64,000 nucleotides of DNA from Glandiceps talaboti. Lineage: Eukaryota > Hemichordata > Enteropneusta > Spengelidae. Under the pieces are notes generated by a model. The model did not search any database and was not told the origin of the DNA. It saw nothing but the letters and a program-made list of their open reading frames with translations. The stretch spans positions 30,799,176-30,863,175 of the forward strand of contig NC_135550.1 of the NCBI RefSeq assembly GCF_964340395.1. Reading direction: 5' to 3'. The translations under genes and the position numbers were made by a program. Shown here in pieces: positions 51,401 to 62,657 of the stretch. Every line of letters starts with the position of its first letter. The first letter of the stretch is position 1.

Positions 51401-52877
51401 GATATGTTTAGTTCCGTAGTCCCTAAGAACGACCAACGATATACAACGTTACATTGGATGCTTACCCTTTCTCCCTTAGGCCTATACGGTTCAACCCGTA
51501 ACTCTGTCAATCCTCGTTGAAGCCTCTTCGTCTGTATGGTATACTTTATTTCTTCTTTCAGCACTGTAGTTAACGAAGCGTTTGCCCCGTCGAGGTCGTC
51601 ACTCTCTAAGTCTTCTTGAAGTACGTCTGAGTGGTTGTCGCTGTTCGCCTCTTCTTTGTCGACGGCCGATACACGACTGATATCGATCGTTGCCGAGATC
51701 AGCCTATTGACACAGTCATCAGATACGAGCACGTTATCTCTTGTCATGGGCGTTTTCTGCGGAGAAAATGGTAAAAAAAATATTATGGAAAAAATTCGTT
51801 CGGAAATCAAATGTTCTACACTACAGTATTCGACACGGCAATTATGCTCGCGACTTCTTCATGAAACAGAACTTGATGAACAACTTTGAATTCGAAAGAC
51901 AAGTTAAAAACTCACTTTTGTGAATTCTTCCTATAGACTTAGCACTATATTGCACAACTTTCAAATTGATTTGTTCGCTGGTCTTCATGTGTACTGTATT
52001 TATACACTTTTATTATTTGTTCTGACGTTACTAGTCCGTCGCCGAAATATTTTGAGTGACATTATGGGTCACGTGGTATTCAGATATTCCCCTTTGTGTC
52101 TATTCTTAGTAACATGGTGGCTTAGAGGGTGAATCTATCGAGAATTACAATCATCGTCTTTACTTTTGTCAAAATGCTATTGAATTGTTTAGTTAAAACG
52201 ACTCAAGCAGAAACACGGTCTGCTATAATATTGTATGTATAATTACACATGGTAATGTTTAACATCAGTCTCCCTTGTGATACAACAGTTCACAATGGAT
52301 CTCGGAGAGAAAAAGGTATTGGCAGCCATACCACCCCTCTGTATAATAGTCTACTCCGGTTTACCCAAAAAAACAATCAATTCACTATCCAATCGGCAAA
52401 TCCTGTCAAACACGATTTGTCCAATAGAAAACAGTCTTGATACAAGAAAAAACGGGTCAGTAACTATTTTTGTACACGTCGTTGTAACTTAAAAGCAAAA
52501 CTTCGTACGTCGTAGTCAAGGAATGGGGTTTTGGTGCATTACGTCAGTGTCAACGTCAGCACATTTTCCGCGTTAATAGGAAAGTACGTCAAATATAATT
52601 TCGTGAATATCGCCAATGTTATCCCAAAATCACGGGTTATTAAACCTTACACGATTTAGCATTTCTCAATGTCACTGACGAGCTCATCTGTGAACATCTA
52701 TCGTACCCCCCCCCCAAAAAAAATCCTCATTCCGTATTGTAGTTACTGTAATTAAATAGATATATTCTTTAACAATACAACTGTATCAAATATAATGCAT
52801 ACTATTCAGGCGGAAGAATATGTACAGCGAAAATAGAAACGATAGCAATGTAAATAAAAAAAGGTAACTAACTAACA

Positions 52878-52948
<71 letters not shown>

Positions 52949-52969
52949 ATGAATGAATGAATGAATGAA

Positions 52970-53016
<47 letters not shown>

Positions 53017-53061
53017 ATGAATGAATGAATGAATGAATGAATGAATGAATGAATGAATGAA

Positions 53062-53124
<63 letters not shown>

Positions 53125-56100
53125 ATACAATGATGTGTGATTCATTCTGTCTCAGGCTGTCAGTCACGGTCAGTATGAGACCAATTTTGATTGAAAACAG
53201 TGCTTGTCATCATGCCATGGAAAATTTTACAAAGTAATAACATGACGTCTAGTTGGTTTAAGGAGAAGAGATAATTTAATGCTGAAACGTACATCACAGA
53301 CAAGTATGTGCGTACAGTAAGGTTCTGCCAGCTATGGGCTTGGAAGTGAAATGACCTAGAAAACACTACTGGTCGTCCGAGTCTGCCGCGCTGTGAGTAC
53401 AGCGCCACCAGCGGTAATAAGCCATGGAACCAGATTTTGGAAGCCATAATACTACATGTAATATATGTCACCTGTTTTAAGCTTTGTTAATATTATACAG
53501 GAACACAATGCTACTGATTGAACACTTATTTTTCTGTAAATCGTACTAGGGGACCGTACCCCCTAGCCCACCCTCACTTAACACTTCATTTCCATTCAAC
53601 GAGTAAAATTACGTCATAACGAGAGAATCCATGAAGAAGATTTGATTAGCCTTAGATATTTCTTGTACGATAAATTTGGATTCATATTATAATTTGATTC
53701 CATATTTAATAAATAGTACACGTAAAACTATGAAATTGACAAAAATTTGCTGTCAAAACTACATTTACACTGTTGAAAGTTACTGAGGAAAGGATAGCAA
53801 TAAATAAAGTTAACAATCTTAGCAGAAAAAAAATGATACTACCGATCAAAAAAGAAAGCAACAGACATAACAATAATTAACTTTTCAAGGCCGTTAGGCC
53901 AATGTGACACGTCATTCGGTTTTTGATAGAGATATGGCCGGAATTTAAATTCATTATTCATAATTCATAACGCTATCATGTAATTTATTATAAAATATCA
54001 TTGAACAGCTTGTCTGAGAATGAGTATCTATTCTATTCGACAAAGTGTTTAAAATCTGGGTTTCGCCAATTTCCTCAGGCGAGAAAGCAGAAAGAGAATT
54101 AGGTTTGTAGATGTCATAGTTGCCACAAGGGGGCGCCATTACATATTTTGCCTATCGGAATCTCGAACTCAATCCTCCGTCTAAAAACCGAAACGACCCG
54201 ACTCAGTCTGTCGAAACGATTGATAAAGTGTACAATCGGAACTTTAGTCATTTTAGTATGTGTCTTTTAAGTTTTTCGCTGAGCTCGTTTGAACCGGGCA
54301 TTTGCAAACTTGTCAACAGACTTCATAACCGTAATTGTATTCACATATATATTGACAGATGTTTCCAGGCTTAGTATTTTGTGGTCAACATGGGAAGTGG
54401 GTTACTAGTGCTGGTCATGAAAATATGCGACATCTCATTGACGTAGTTGAAATATGCATTTCTGATCATTTACAATAAATGTCTTACCCTTTATGAAAAA
54501 TATTAATATATGTATCATAACACAACAGCCTACAAAGCTTGTATGAAATGGTGATGATGATGGCGATGGTGATGATGATGATGATGATGAGAAGGTGAGT
54601 ACGAGAGTGGTTAGATTTTTGTTGACCCAGATGTGTTTGTTTAGTAATCTCTGTAAAAAGTTGCTGGTACAATAATATCACGGTGTGGCGTCGCAGATGA
54701 ATAGCGCCCTCATACGATGTATTTACAACGTGTATGATAATGGTGATGACAAAGTGATTATGCCGTGGCCGTTCGTAGTCTAGGCAACAAGAAGCGATGA
54801 ATAATAGGAAAGGCATTCAACCTGAAAGAATTCAATCTGAATTCGCCAAGGTCACATAGGAATTTGTCGATGGAAAAATGAGTGATTTATTAATTTGACC
54901 ACTTAAATTTCTGACAGACCGAAGAAGGATGGATAATTTAAACAACATATATACAGCATGTTGATATCGAAGAACGACGCTTTCTCTGGCCTTGCTAACA
55001 TGTTAACTGATACAACATAATAGGTCAAAGGGATTTTCAGGACTCGCTTTTTAATCAAAACTAACTGGCGGGAAGATTTACGTTCGCCAACCCACTGATT
55101 GCACATGTCTGGAATTCTGCAACATTGGCGGTTTTATTTATATAATGTTAAGTCTCGAATATACAATAACGAGATTAAAACCAAAAGCGAAAAGGGGTTG
55201 ATAGTTGGTATAGTTGCTATTTTATTTAATACCGTTTAGATTGCGGACAAAGGTCAAGGCTTCTTGAAGTAATTCGAAGTAAATTTTTGACTGTTGACGT
55301 ACCTTGCAATTCCAAGAACAATTTAGCCCGTATCTACGTTATGCAATATTTGGGTTTTAAATTATGAAAATCCTATGTTCGAATCTCGGAAATAAGTTAT
55401 AGAACACTTTCGCATCATTAGATAAGTCTCTTTATGTGAACGGATATATTATAAAATGTGCGGGATACTTGCATTAGGCGGACGTCGTGATTCAGTAAAA
55501 ACGAGACCCGCCCAGGAACTCAATATGCATGGCTGTTTGTTTAAAAAAAATTGTTGGTGATTTACATATAGTGACGCATTACGATAGCAACCAAATATTT
55601 CAAAAAACCACTTTTGGGCGTTGGTCACACATTCCGATTATCATCCTCACAATCCAGGCATACTAATTTGTATTGCACTGTCACTACTTCGCAGAGACTG
55701 ACGCGTATCTACTTCATGTACATATAAATTTTCAAACTCTCAAGGCTAAAATGGTATTAAGATAAATCGCTGTAATACAACACTTGGTTAAGAAACTTAA
55801 ATTTATTGAGCGTGACCATGCGTATCCTTGTAAAATGTCTATACCGCTTTTGGAGATCATAGAAATGATTCTATGCGATATGAATTTGTGCTGCGTGCGC
55901 ATCATAGCGTCTCCAGCCACGTAGCCAAGGATGATGCATCCTATGTAAATTAGTTTTTTTTTTGAACCCTGGAAAAAAATCGTCAACTCGGTGTAAGTAC
56001 TCACAGGATGACAGTGTACGCATTAAGTCATCCCACTGGCATGTCCGTATATAATTACAAGAAACAAAAGATTCGAGAACAAAGCTCAGACTACTTCAAC

Positions 56101-56533
56101 TTGACAATGTCAATAGAAAGGCCGCTATATTTTTTTGTCGCGAAAGTGTTCTAATCAATACAACAACACGTGTACACAGTGTTATTGGTGATGATTACGT
56201 AAACTGGATAATATTCCAATTTGAATAAATGACTAGACAATGATCCGTCATAAAGCAGCGTCATTGACTGGACATGAAATAGTCTAAAATCTAGAGACAC
56301 TGCATTTTGTGTTAACACTGTAGAGATCAATAGAAAGACTTCTAAATCCAAATGATTAAATACGCTCCCAATGCCAGTCCCCTTACGTTTCTTCGACGTT
56401 GTAAACACATTCTAACCATGTTGATAAAATTATCATGTAGCCTTACCTGATTACTTATTTCGGTTAAGTATCTATCCAAACTTCCATTTACGTCTGTCGG
56501 CCGAATTTCAACATCGGAAGCCTCCCGCTCCAT
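45834..56533 (-). CDS. Gene D, predicted long isoform: ATF3-like bZIP
   Basis: Model: exons 56447-56533 (29 aa), 51466-51756 (97 aa), 48200-48307 (36 aa) and 45834-45983 (49 aa), all phase 0, total 211 aa. The second exon has an acidic, Ser/Asp-rich stretch followed by LKEEIKYTIQTKR, the clearest match in the window to ATF3 VKEELRFAIQNK. No separate basic or zipper exon for this N-terminus exists between 48.5 and 51.4 kb, so joining to the 48.2 kb basic exon is the simplest reading. The 48.44 kb exon is skipped because its only upstream acceptor is out of phase. Translation could also start at Met4 of the 97-aa exon (51747) if the distal exon is not coding. Introns are long (4.69, 3.16 and 2.22 kb). 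Expected role: a nuclear stress- or signal-responsive CRE/AP-1 regulator. Exon joining is inferred and lacks transcript evidence. Confidence 0.55.
48552..48568 (-). promoter_or_regulatory. Candidate TATA boxes for the gene D short isoform
   Basis: On the minus strand, TATAAAAC (48561-48568) and a TATATAA-like sequence (48552-48559) lie 54-70 bp upstream of the ATG of the 19-codon first exon. This spacing would give a very short 5'UTR. The region is AT-rich, so chance is possible. Confidence 0.4.
48680..48693. promoter_or_regulatory. GCATGCGCATGCG motif upstream of the internal gene D start
   Basis: This NRF1-like palindrome (TGCGCATGCG class) lies about 185 bp upstream of the short-isoform ATG. 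NRF1 sites are common in animal promoters. Its role is inferred. Confidence 0.25.
50173..50180. promoter_or_regulatory. Perfect CRE in gene D intron
   Basis: TGACGTCA followed at once by TGACTC, so a CRE and a partial AP-1 site overlap (ATGACGTCATGACTC). It lies 1.7 kb upstream of the internal first exon and inside the long-isoform intron, where it could control the short form. Confidence 0.4.
51466..51756 (-). CDS. Gene D exon encoding the ATF3-like regulatory helix
   Basis: A phase-0 exon between a strong acceptor (pyrimidine tract ending CTCCGCAG) and donor GTAAGC. It encodes 97 residues; the ATG at 51747 is the fourth codon. Residues 33-57 are Asp/Glu/Ser-rich. LKEEIKYTIQTKR (about 67-78) and a following RGLTELRVEP segment match genes A and B (IHTKR..QGLPKL and IHNKR..QGLPTL). 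That places it as the N-terminal exon of a family member; the only downstream bZIP on this strand is at 45.8-48.3 kb. Confidence 0.75.
52876..53128. repeat. (AAAT)n array with GAAT blocks
   Basis: AAAT units interrupted by two GAAT blocks (about 52950-52968 and 53018-53060), inside the long intron of gene D. Open frames there (FIYL/FIHS) are repeat translations. Confidence 0.95.
56447..56533 (-). CDS. Candidate distal first coding exon of gene D
   Basis: ATG at 56533, 29 codons (MEREASDVEIRP, then TDVNGSLDRYLTE), ending at a consensus donor CAG|GTAAGG in phase 0. This matches the phase-0 acceptor of the 51.47-51.76 kb exon. A TATA/CRE promoter lies about 200 bp upstream. No other downstream acceptor with a recognisable partner is apparent. 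The short length means the coding call rests mainly on phase, splice signal and promoter. Confidence 0.5.
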
Positions 56534-56727
56534 TTTCTACGTCGGAAAGTTTACTTTTTTCACGCGTGTTATCTTAAATGGCGAGAAATTGTGAAATACT
56601 GAGTTTCCACAGCTTGTATTGTTTGTACACAAAAGAGCGATGAATCACACGACCTACATAAAGTACGCATGCGCAGGATATGTTCCTCTCATTGACGGAG
56701 TGAGCCTCCTGCATGACTCGTAACCGG

Positions 56728-56813
56728 CTTTTATAACCAAACCAATTCTATTTATAGGTATGACGTCATCGCAAATTAACAGTATTAAGTTCTAATTTTC
56801 AATTGGCCACGTG
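56728..56813 (-). promoter_or_regulatory. Candidate gene D distal promoter: E-box, CCAAT, CRE, TATA
   Basis: Reading the minus strand in order: CACGTG (56808-56813), an inverted CCAAT (56802-56806), a perfect CRE TGACGTCA (56761-56768), CTATAAATAG (56748-56757) and TATAAAAG (56728-56735). The ATG of the distal exon is about 195 bp further on. An AP-1 consensus, ATGACTCAT, lies upstream at 56976-56984. CRE next to TATA is the arrangement of many CREB/ATF-inducible promoters, and ATF3 is known to repress its own promoter through ATF/CRE sites. Confidence 0.6.
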
Positions 56814-57680
56814 TAAAATGTGAAGACATACATTAGAAGGCTCCTTGGCAAACGTTTGCTGGTGTAGTCATGACAACCAATCAAAACAAACATCGTTTCA
56901 AGCTCCAACTCGACGAGTAGAAATATCAAATTTAAAATTTCACATATGAAATGTTTAGCTTGCAATTTGTAAATGATGACTCATCAGCTGGCATGAACCA
57001 ATAGTGCGACACGTCTTTTAAACCTAAATTTGAAGTGAATGTTCCAGATGTGTTCAACCTGTTCGAACACGTTACCTTCAACGAACGAAAGCAGTGCATA
57101 CATACTACCACGTGTAGCTACTTAGTGATACGTATATATGTGCAGCCTGTATACACCTCTGGATATACTTATGTATCCTTTTCCCACCACTTTTCATATC
57201 GGCAGAGTATTTATTATATGGCTTGCAAGATAAGACGGGTGCTTAGATATGACTTCCGCATATATGTGGAACAGTCACATTGTAATCATCGTCGTAAACC
57301 ACAACTTCTTTTACGACACCGTCCAAGACACACCGTTATTATAATTATGCAGTGTCACGGAAGAAATAACAGTTTTGGTTTGCGATAGTAAATTGCAATA
57401 TACGGTGCTACCGTGGATATCTCCACATTTCACACACCGTTTTAGAAAACATACATGTAGTACACGCGCTGTATGTTTGTAACACGGCAAGCATACTGGC
57501 TTCCCTCTGAGAGAAAGTGTGCCAGGACATTAAGTACAAGAAGGTCAACCCGGTCAAGGTTTTATGATTTCGATCGATAAGTCATGTCTCTAGTTAGTAT
57601 AGATAAACGATATCACTGTGTACAGTCTGAGACCACTATAGTGAATAGTAGTCTGAGGTACAGTGTAGTGACCAGGGTGT

Positions 57681-57753
57681 CTTTCCAGTGAAATCGGAAA
57701 ATCACCGTCACTCATGCTTTGTATTGCAACAGCGTGGAACGGTTGACTCATTT
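57681..57753. repeat. 73-bp direct duplication, copy 1
   Basis: Matches 58234-58306 at all but one position, with similarity continuing loosely about 20 bp further (TGTATAC...CAAGG). It contains TGACTCA (57744-57750), the AP-1/TRE consensus. On the minus strand the segment is open (MSQPFHAVAIQS...) in both copies, with one amino-acid difference. Confidence 0.9.
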
Positions 57754-58233
57754 GTATACGCTGCAAGGTAAATAGTGTGTTGACAAATAATGGTAATAGT
57801 GCGATCCCAGTCAAACATTGTGTAATTCCTATCATAGGCGCACGGTAATATATTGTTCACAAAAATCGATATACTCGAAAACAAGGTATTTATTGAAATA
57901 TATTCTTCCAGCAGCTCTTAGTGTTTTCACGCCATCGTAGAATATTACATGGCAATTACTTTTTGTAAAAATAACATCGTATTTGCAGTTTTTAAAAAAA
58001 ATACCATTACGTCAGCACTTTCTGTTCATTGTGCAATATTGAATTTGTTATTGTAAATGTAATGAAATGTAGCGTGGCCGAGAAATGTGCCCGTAGTCTA
58101 CCGAGACAAGCTTTTGACATTTATTTGCTTATCTAAAAGTTTGAGATATCACAGGGGATGTCAATTAAGATGACTGAAACAATGGTAACTTAAGATACAA
58201 CTAATTTAAGGTCAAAGAAAGTCGATCGAGCAA

Positions 58234-58306
58234 CTTTCCAGTGAAATCGGAAAATCACCGTCACCCATGCTTTGTATTGCAACAGCGTGGAACGGTTGAC
58301 TCATTT
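58234..58306. repeat. 73-bp direct duplication, copy 2
   Basis: The second copy of the 57681-57753 segment, with its AP-1 consensus at 58297-58303. The spacing between copies is 553 bp. The flanking DNA is not duplicated. Confidence 0.9.
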
Positions 58307-59496
58307 GATTTGTATACAAGGCAAATTATTATACACCTTTAGTACACCTTTATTCAGACGCAACAAGTTGTCATACGGAAACTGTGCAATATTCTTGTTA
58401 AAGTATTTGACAGTTTACAACTTTTAACACCCCCCCCCCCCGCTTTCTTAATTAGTCAACTCTTCCTTTGAAAATACAGGAAAAGTCATAATTCACTCAT
58501 TCATCCTCACCTTATAAGCCATTTTCGGATCTAAGCGTGTGAAGATCAAAGATGCTTCGTCCGTCGTTTTCTACGGTTATAAACTCACTTTTACTTTTAT
58601 TATAACGAACTTTGGATATGACACATTGTCAGGACAACATTACGACACAGGTCCGTGTGAGATACATACGCGCATGCGTATTGATATGACTTCCAAAAAT
58701 AGATTAAGTCGTGTGATGTTCAGGAGTCTCCAGTAATAACGGGGGGGGGATGTCCCGGGTTATTGCGTAAAAATGGGACCCTCCTCCGATTCTGCCGCGC
58801 TAAAAAGTGACACTCCCTCAATTTCCTTCCTCTAAAACGTGACCCTACCCGCGTTCACATAGTTTGAAAACATTGGTTAAAATACTGTCAAACATGGAAA
58901 TGGACTCGAGTCACAGAATCAATGGTAAAGACTTAATCCCACCGATGCCACCATGTGAAAAGTTTTAAAAGGCATTGGTTATTTCCCACTACCATCAACA
59001 GAATTTTAATTTGTGTGTCTGTGTCGTCAATCAAACTTTGCCAGGGCTCCGAGTTTAATATTTGGGTTCACAGTTATAGGAAGTCTACTCCATTTTACTT
59101 CAAATTGTAAACCAAACAATGATCAAATGTCTGAACATATTATAATAATACGGTCACTCATACACTTGTCGCTGACTCAGTTACTGTGTTACGGCTCACA
59201 TGACGAAGAATCACGACTACTACCATTTTTGGTCATGTGACCCGTTTAAGAATTAATAGTATGTGAATAGTGTTATAAATAGCATTTGTTTGTTTGTCAA
59301 CACTACACTGAGAAGGGACACTTTAGGCTGCGATCAGAATTTACGGCAGGAGGGCTGGGCAGAAATTGGGGGCAATGAAAACTTGAAGAATTGAGGGTTC
59401 AAAGGGGGGGGACATGTGTACCATGCTACCACGTGTGGCTGATGGTCTGAAGGGGGGGGGTGAAATATTTTGCTCATGATTTGAACCAAATTAAAC

Positions 59497-59576
59497 CTCA
59501 GGAGAGGTCGTTTACCGAGTAAATTAAAAGATTTCTCTCAGGAGTGGTCGTTTACCGAGTAAATTAAAAGATTTCT
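59497..59576 (+). repeat. 40-bp tandem duplication
   Basis: Two copies of a 40-bp unit (CTCAGGAG(A/T)GGTCGTTTACC...) with one difference. A degenerate third start (CCTCAGGAGCAGTCG) lies just beyond the CT array at about 59914. Confidence 0.85.
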
Positions 59577-59659
59577 CGCGGCTTCGCCGCAATTACTTCT
59601 AAAACCTATGTTCAGTGATGAGTTTGGTGACAGCCATGCGAATGTGTTTGTGTATACGT

Positions 59660-59893
<234 letters not shown>

Positions 59894-62522
59894 AGACTTT
59901 TTTGAACATTCAAACCTCAGGAGCAGTCGTTTACCTTGTACTTTGCAAAATTGTTCACTTCATTTACCTACCATACATTTAATTATGAGGCAGTCAATAG
60001 CCAAGCGAATGGGTGTGTCAGCCAAAATATCTCTGTATAAGTTAAAGTACAGGTAATATAGCCATACAATTATTTAATAATGTATTGAGAGTAAAATTGG
60101 GGTATTGAAGACAATTTTCAAGTACTCTATGGCTTTCGATGTGTATGGTTTGAAATTTTATGCCACTAAATGGCCTCCAGCATGTCCTTATTTTCAAAAA
60201 ATGTTCTTACCGTGGGACGGGACACAGCTTCCCCACTAGCTACCGTGGGGGATGCTATTTCTGCCCAGAATCAAGATTGAGAGAGAAAATCCTGCTGGCT
60301 AATTTCCAAGTACAAGTTACAGCCAAATGTGAGTCCCTTTTTCGACCTATGCCATGTATGAACATTGAAGTTGATTTCCACTGTTAGTTTAATGTAGTGT
60401 ACCATGCTGTACTGTACAGCTCTGAAGTGGAGCGGGGGGGGGGGGTACTGTATAGTTACACATTATCAAAATATGTGTAGCCGGGAAGGGAGGGGGTTAC
60501 TGACCCCAGCCTTACGTAGGCGAAAAGAAAGAATACCTCAGTAGTAAATTAATGAATGTATACAGTTGGACTGTATAAACCATAAAAACTGACTGTTGTG
60601 GCCTCGTTAGACCAGAAAATGAACATAAACCAGTTGTTCACGTTTTTCAAAATTAATTAACTGAAAAACATAATCAGATTATCCATGGTCAATCTTAATG
60701 CCCTATTTGTATGTTTTCCAGTGTCCTTACTGGCTGTATTGTTTTTGAACGATTATTCCGCACCGGTAAACACAATTTCATTTCAAATATTATTATCAAA
60801 GATATGGTATCATAAAAAAACTATTCTAGGACATTTATATGATAAAAGGCCCAGGACCTCTATAAAATCTAACTCGTTCCTAATTAATTGTTTCATGGAC
60901 ATCGTCACTTATGGGACAATCATGTCAATTAATGGGAGAGGTAACCTTCAATACTCTTTTGATTGTGATCAAAATGAGTCATTAAACCATTCTCACTGTA
61001 TCGGCTTTTATTGAAATAGTTTGAAATTCGAGATTTAACAGGTGCATAATTTTTTTATTATGTGTTCCAACGAAGTATAAGGTAAACAATACTGAGGGTA
61101 TTAATCTTAACAGCAATTCTGAAAGACGTTAAAAAATACGGTAGAAAATGAGGACAGTTGTCATTATTATTGTTTTTATTATTGTTGGCTTTATTTCTGT
61201 CGGGTGATGATTTTAGGGTATGTTTGTTTCCTCACAAAGAAGTGACACAAATCACTCCATTCGACCACCTTTCCACTGCTACATCCCAAACAATGTTTTA
61301 TTGACTATATCCATAAGTCTGGACACAGTATCACGCAAATAAACGTCAACAATATTGGCGCGCGTTGGACCGTGGTTGGGACTTCCTTCTTGTCAATGTT
61401 CTACACCAAAAACATGTAACTGTTGGGTTTGGTTTAAATTTTGGCACGGAATCAGAAAAGTATAACTTTGCAAAGAATCTATTTATTTCACTTGGTAATC
61501 TCCAATCAATGCATTAGTCATCCAATGATGCAAGGCATTGAAACCATTACAATACAGATTTTTCTTTCCAAACTTCGATGGATCTGACCAGCTATGTCAT
61601 CGAGGCAACTTTGACCTCAAACTGACACAGTTCTCAATATTCAGTATGCATTTTTGACGAGGTGAAATGTCAGGTGAACAATGTTTACACAAAATGTGTG
61701 TCATTTTTCTCTCGTTAAAATTAATTCCAAATTCAGATTGATCTCGCATATGACTTGTTTCGACATCCTAGACCATGGATGAATAAGTATAAATTTTGTG
61801 AAAATTTATTCCATGTAAGATGCACGCGAACCTTTATCGCAATATAGTCAGGTGGGGTAGTCACTATTCAGGCGATCTTCGTACCTGATTATCTATATAT
61901 CTTGTTGTCTTACTAAACTGGACTGTGGGACTGCTACGGTTAGAAACCTAGTCGAGGGGACAAGCTATCTATATGCTATCGTTTATGCTCTGGACTCTTT
62001 TCCAGGGTGAACTTAAACATAGTAACCCCAAGCCTTGCATTCGAGACCATACCTGTGCGTCTGATTGTCTCTTTAATGCCAGGACTACATGCCTCTCTAT
62101 TTGTTTCAAAAAATTCGACCAGATACAATTTTTTTCTCTGTGTTCTTGTCCTGTCTAAGTTTACTAGTGCCGGTCGTTCAATCTAACAACTTCAAATGCA
62201 TCACTGTATGGTTACACAATGTGGACCAACTTGGCGAACAATACTCAATATTGGGTTGGAGGTGATGACCTTGACGATTATAGAAATAGATAAAAGTCGG
62301 ACACTGGAGGACGAATCGGATTCTGTATAATCTTTTAATAATTAATAACGCCTCAACGGACATTCCAAATATCAAAATTTCATAACAATATATAAAACTC
62401 TAAATAAACACCTTATTTACAAGAATTCACAATTCTATAGTTAAACGATAAAAGCATGTCATGACATCTTTCTGTGATGGTCCCTGATTGAAAATTGATA
62501 ATTAGTCTGCGAGTATCGTAGA

Positions 62523-62657
62523 ATGGGTACGATAACAGCGCCGACTCACCCCTTGTTGGTTCCCATACTGATTCAGGAATATGGTTCACGTCTAAACAGT
62601 CAAATGATACAACAAAACACACAAGTTCACATAAACCTAATCAGACAATTAACAAAG
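62523..62657 (+). CDS. Isolated candidate coding exon
   Basis: ATG immediately follows an acceptor-like TCGTAG|A. 45 codons run to a consensus donor AAAG|GTACGT in phase 0, the same layout as the first coding exons of genes A and B. The product (MGTITAPTHPLL... ending LIRQLTK) has no recognised domain. No partner bZIP exon is seen downstream within the window, so it may be chance or belong to a gene continuing past the end. Confidence 0.22.

Noticed and set aside
57035-57388. 117-codon plus-strand frame upstream of gene D
   Set aside because: Composition is typical of random AT-rich translation, with no domain; it overlaps the presumed regulatory region of gene D.
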